DNA from: Chitinophagaceae bacterium
Lineage (GTDB): Bacteria > Bacteroidota > Bacteroidia > Chitinophagales > Chitinophagaceae
NCBI GenBank assembly: GCA_017307735.1
Contig: JAFKGR010000003.1
Span: 1 to 64,000, forward strand
DNA length: 64,000 nucleotides
Reading direction: 5' to 3'
Below are positions 61,219 through 64,000 of this stretch, piece by piece (position 1 is the stretch's first letter; every line of letters begins with the position of its first letter). The notes beneath the pieces are model-generated. The model was not told where the DNA came from and did not search any database. It was given only the letters and a program-made list of their open reading frames with translations. The translations under genes and the position numbers were made by a program.

Positions 61219-63822
61219 ATGGGAAAGAATGACACCCCTTTAATGAAACAACACAGCGCTATCAAGGCCAAATACCCTGATGCCATTCTGCTTTTCAGAG
61301 TAGGTGATTTTTATGAAACATTCGGGGCAGATGCCATTGTGGCTTCGAGAATTCTCGGCATTACCCTGACCAAACGAAACAACGGATCTGCCAATTCCAT
61401 GGAACTTGCCGGATTTCCACATCATGCACTTGATACCTATCTGCACAAGCTGGTAAAAGCCGGGCATCGCGTTGCCATTTGCGACCAGCTCGAAGATCCG
61501 CGGCTTGCCAAAGGGCTTGTCAAACGAGGTGTTACAGAAATGGTCACACCCGGAATTGCGACGGACGACCAGTTGCTTGAGCACAACAGCAACAATTTTC
61601 TATGCGGCATTTATCTGGATGAAAAGGCAAATGGACTAGCTTTTCTCGATGTATCCACCGGAGAATTTTTTGTAGCTGAAGGCGACGACGAATACACGGA
61701 CAAATTGTTGCAAAATTTGCAACCGGCAGAAGTCATTTTTCAAAGGAATAAACAGAAAATATTCAAAACAAAGTTTGGAACCGGTTTTTATACCTACGCA
61801 CTGGATGAATGGATTTTTTCTGAGCAATACGGACGGGATACTTTGCTGAAACAATTCGGTACACTGAGCCTGAAAGGATTTGGAGTAGAAGACATGAAAG
61901 CTTCCGTTATTGCTGCGGGAGCGGTGATTCATTATTTACGCGATACTGAACATCCTGACCTGGGGCACATCACTTCCATGCAGAGAATTGACAGAGGAGA
62001 ATATTTGTGGATGGATAAATTCACTGTCCGGAATCTTGAACTGCTTCCAACAAGTGAAAGGCAAAACTCTCTTCTGCAGGTGATGGACAATACGGTCTCA
62101 GCCATGGGAGCGAGGTTGTTGAAAAGATGGATGTTGCTTCCCTTGACAGACCAGGCGCGAATTGAAGAACGGTTGAATCTGGTGGAATATCTTATCCTGC
62201 ATCTCGATGATAAAAACTCTTTGAGTCAAAATATCAAACAAGCCGGTGATATTGAAAGGCTGGTCAGCAAAATCCCTCTGAAAAAGATTAATCCCCGGGA
62301 GGTGTTGCAGATTGCACGAGGTTTGCAAATGGTGAAACAGGTTAAAGAATTATGCGGAAAAAGTGAGAATACTTATTTGAAACGACTAGCCGATAGCCTG
62401 AATGAATGCCAGTTTATTTCAGATAAAATTTCAAAAGTTATTATTCAGAATCCACCGGTATCAGCCAACAAAGGCAACATCATTGCAGATGGCGTGGATG
62501 CTGCATTAGACGAATTGAGATACATTGTCAAAAACGGAAAAGAAAGCCTGGTCAGGATTCAGCAAAAGGAAATTCTTGAAACCGGGATCAGTTCACTCAA
62601 GATAGGATTCAACAGTGTATTTGGCTATTACCTGGAAGTAACAAACACACACAAAGACAAAGTCCCGGAAACATGGATGCGTAAGCAAACTCTTACCAAT
62701 GCGGAGCGGTACATTACACCGGAATTAAAAGAATACGAAGAAAAAATTACCGGTGCAGAAGAAAAAATCCTGACTGCCGAACTCGGCATTTTTGAAAAGC
62801 TGTTGAATGAACTCGAAGATTTTATTCATCCGATGCAGGTCAATGGCCATGTATTCGCAATTCTCGATTGCCTGTGTTGTTTTGCATCCAATGCCATTCA
62901 GTTCAAGTATTCAAAACCGTCTATCCACAACAGTTATGAAATTAAACTGAAAGGGAGCCGGCATCCGGTGATAGAAAGGAATTTGCCCATTGGAGAACAA
63001 TACATCGACAATGATATTTTTCTCGATCAGGAAAATCAGCAAATTATTATTCTGACAGGCCCCAATATGAGCGGTAAAAGTGCATTGCTTCGGCAGGTAG
63101 CTCTCATCACCATCATGGCACACATGGGAAGTTTTGTGCCGGCGGCAGAAGCATCAATTCCGTTGACGGATAAAGTATTCACCCGCGTGGGAGCGAGTGA
63201 CAACCTGAGCAGTGGCGAAAGTACTTTTATGGTCGAAATGAATGAAACAGCGAGTATCATCAACAACATCACCAAAAGAAGTTTGATCTTGCTGGACGAA
63301 ATCGGAAGAGGAACAAGTACTTATGACGGAATTTCCATTGCCTGGAGTATTGTGGAACATCTGCATGCTTCTCCGCTCAAGCCCAAAACTTTATTTGCCA
63401 CACATTACCACGAGCTGAATGAATTGGAAAATAAATTACCCAGGGTAAAAAATTATCACATATCCAACCAGGAAGCGGGCAACCAGATTATTTTTCTGAG
63501 AAAATTAGTTCCCGGAGGAAGCCAGCACAGTTTTGGAATTCACGTAGCAAAGATGGCCGGAATGCCGCCATCACTGATCGATCGTGCCAATGAAATTTTA
63601 AAACAGTTAGAATCCAAGCAGGCATCCATCAGTGAAGAAAAAGAAAATATCCATCAGAAAATAAAAAAACTGGCCACACCGGAAGTCCAGTTGAGCATTT
63701 TTGATGTGCATTCTCAGGCGTTCGAGGAAATCCGTGAATTGATATCATCCATTGATATCAACCGGCTGACACCTGTGGAGGCACTCTTGAAATTGCAGGA
63801 GATAAAGAATAAAATACATTAG
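61219..63822 (+). CDS. mutS: DNA mismatch repair protein MutS
   Basis: An 867-residue mismatch-recognition ATPase of normal length. The mismatch wedge FYE is at 31-33 (GDFYETFG). Connector, lever and clamp domains follow. The P-loop TGPNMSGKS (about 613-621), signature DNLSSGESTFMVEM and Walker B LLDEIGRGTSTYDG are intact. The last 80 residues form the dimerisation helices. Divergent from the SpoU gene, with 74 bp between starts, so promoters are shared in that gap. Confidence 0.98.
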   Translation: MGKNDTPLMKQHSAIKAKYPDAILLFRVGDFYETFGADAIVASRILGITLTKRNNGSANSMELAGFPHHALDTYLHKLVKAGHRVAICDQLEDPRLAKGLVKRGVTEMVTPGIATDDQLLEHNSNNFLCGIYLDEKANGLAFLDVSTGEFFVAEGDDEYTDKLLQNLQPAEVIFQRNKQKIFKTKFGTGFYTYALDEWIFSEQYGRDTLLKQFGTLSLKGFGVEDMKASVIAAGAVIHYLRDTEHPDLGHITSMQRIDRGEYLWMDKFTVRNLELLPTSERQNSLLQVMDNTVSAMGARLLKRWMLLPLTDQARIEERLNLVEYLILHLDDKNSLSQNIKQAGDIERLVSKIPLKKINPREVLQIARGLQMVKQVKELCGKSENTYLKRLADSLNECQFISDKISKVIIQNPPVSANKGNIIADGVDAALDELRYIVKNGKESLVRIQQKEILETGISSLKIGFNSVFGYYLEVTNTHKDKVPETWMRKQTLTNAERYITPELKEYEEKITGAEEKILTAELGIFEKLLNELEDFIHPMQVNGHVFAILDCLCCFASNAIQFKYSKPSIHNSYEIKLKGSRHPVIERNLPIGEQYIDNDIFLDQENQQIIILTGPNMSGKSALLRQVALITIMAHMGSFVPAAEASIPLTDKVFTRVGASDNLSSGESTFMVEMNETASIINNITKRSLILLDEIGRGTSTYDGISIAWSIVEHLHASPLKPKTLFATHYHELNELENKLPRVKNYHISNQEAGNQIIFLRKLVPGGSQHSFGIHVAKMAGMPPSLIDRANEILKQLESKQASISEEKENIHQKIKKLATPEVQLSIFDVHSQAFEEIRELISSIDINRLTPVEALLKLQEIKNKIH

Positions 63823-63890
63823 CAGAAAAACTCCGTTTGGGTGTCAGGTAAATCCAAATTTTTTTTAAACACCTGATTCCAAAAAAATTT

Positions 63891-64000
63891 TCACACCATC
63901 TCAATCTGCTCTTCCGCCAATAACGGTTCTCTGTTCAACTTCCGAACAATATTTGCAACGCATACCACGTCACGACTGCAATAGGCAGCAATGCGTTTGA
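63891..64000 (-). CDS. 3'-5' exonuclease, C-terminal end (partial)
   Basis: The frame enters from the right edge and ends at the TGA at 63891-63893. The visible 35 residues, KRIAAYCSRDVVCVANIVRKL..., hold YCSRD, which fits the Exo III motif YxxxD of DnaQ-like exonucleases. The end PLLAEEQIEMV also occurs in the PolB-like predicted 3'-5' exonuclease family of Bacteroidota. Only the tail is visible. Confidence 0.65.
   Translation of the reverse strand, partial: KRIAAYCSRDVVCVANIVRKLNREPLLAEEQIEMV

Overview
The window is chromosomal DNA of a member of the Bacteroidota, probably close to the Chitinophagales/Sphingobacteriales. Several things point there. Many families are typical of that phylum: DUF6263, DUF3347, HYC_CC_PP, BT_3928-like, DUF1599, a NagB fused to a PIG-L domain, and a BlaR1/M56 protein with TonB tails. 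Promoters fit the TTTG-N20-TAnnTTTG pattern, clear Shine-Dalgarno sequences are scarce, and the tmRNA encodes a tag ending in ALAA. Base composition is moderately AT-rich throughout. No phage, plasmid or CRISPR system was seen.

Layout. 1-1440: the edge of a small membrane gene, then non-coding DNA with a precise array of 30 x 21 bp whose units keep an internal dyad. 1440-4642: a secreted DUF6263 protein and a DPP4-like peptidase. 4904-13778: a leftward cluster with a Crp/Fnr regulator, TolC, adaptor and RND pump, followed by small sulfur/redox-type proteins (three DUF2892, DUF302, a rhodanese and an unrecognised 102-residue protein). 13988-14998: an FAD oxidoreductase. 15194-23359: a leftward copper/silver-type efflux operon (HYC_CC_PP, CusA in two overlapping frames, CusC-like TolC, two CusB-like adaptors with metal-binding domains, DUF3347). 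23450-26326: an alpha-galactosidase-like enzyme. 26526-27747: a tRNA-Asp locus with two GIY-YIG nuclease genes, a broken tRNA-Asp and four tandem tRNA-Asp-derived repeats carrying small hairpins.

28004-34334: a peptide-type ABC permease, a DoxX/thioredoxin-like protein, DUF1599, dihydropteroate synthase, a HipA-type kinase with DUF3037, an SGNH esterase and a secreted protein of unknown function. 34480-41148: GH20 hexosaminidase, M1 peptidase and NagB, suggesting amino-sugar and peptide use. 41557-53147: mostly housekeeping genes (thiolase, dnaG, M48 peptidase, plsY, prmA, pnp, rpsO, tmRNA, def, a dehydrogenase). 53304-57687: a BlaI/M56 signalling pair and an MHS transporter. 57831-59972: an unknown lipoprotein, a silent 0.8 kb stretch and a lipoprotein gene cut by one amber codon. 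60194-64000: ruvX, an SpoU methyltransferase, mutS and the end of a 3'-5' exonuclease.

The points most worth a second look are the dyad-preserving 21 bp array, the A_AAA_AAC heptamer exactly where cusA changes frame, and the tRNA-Asp/GIY-YIG locus with hairpins set into tRNA loops.
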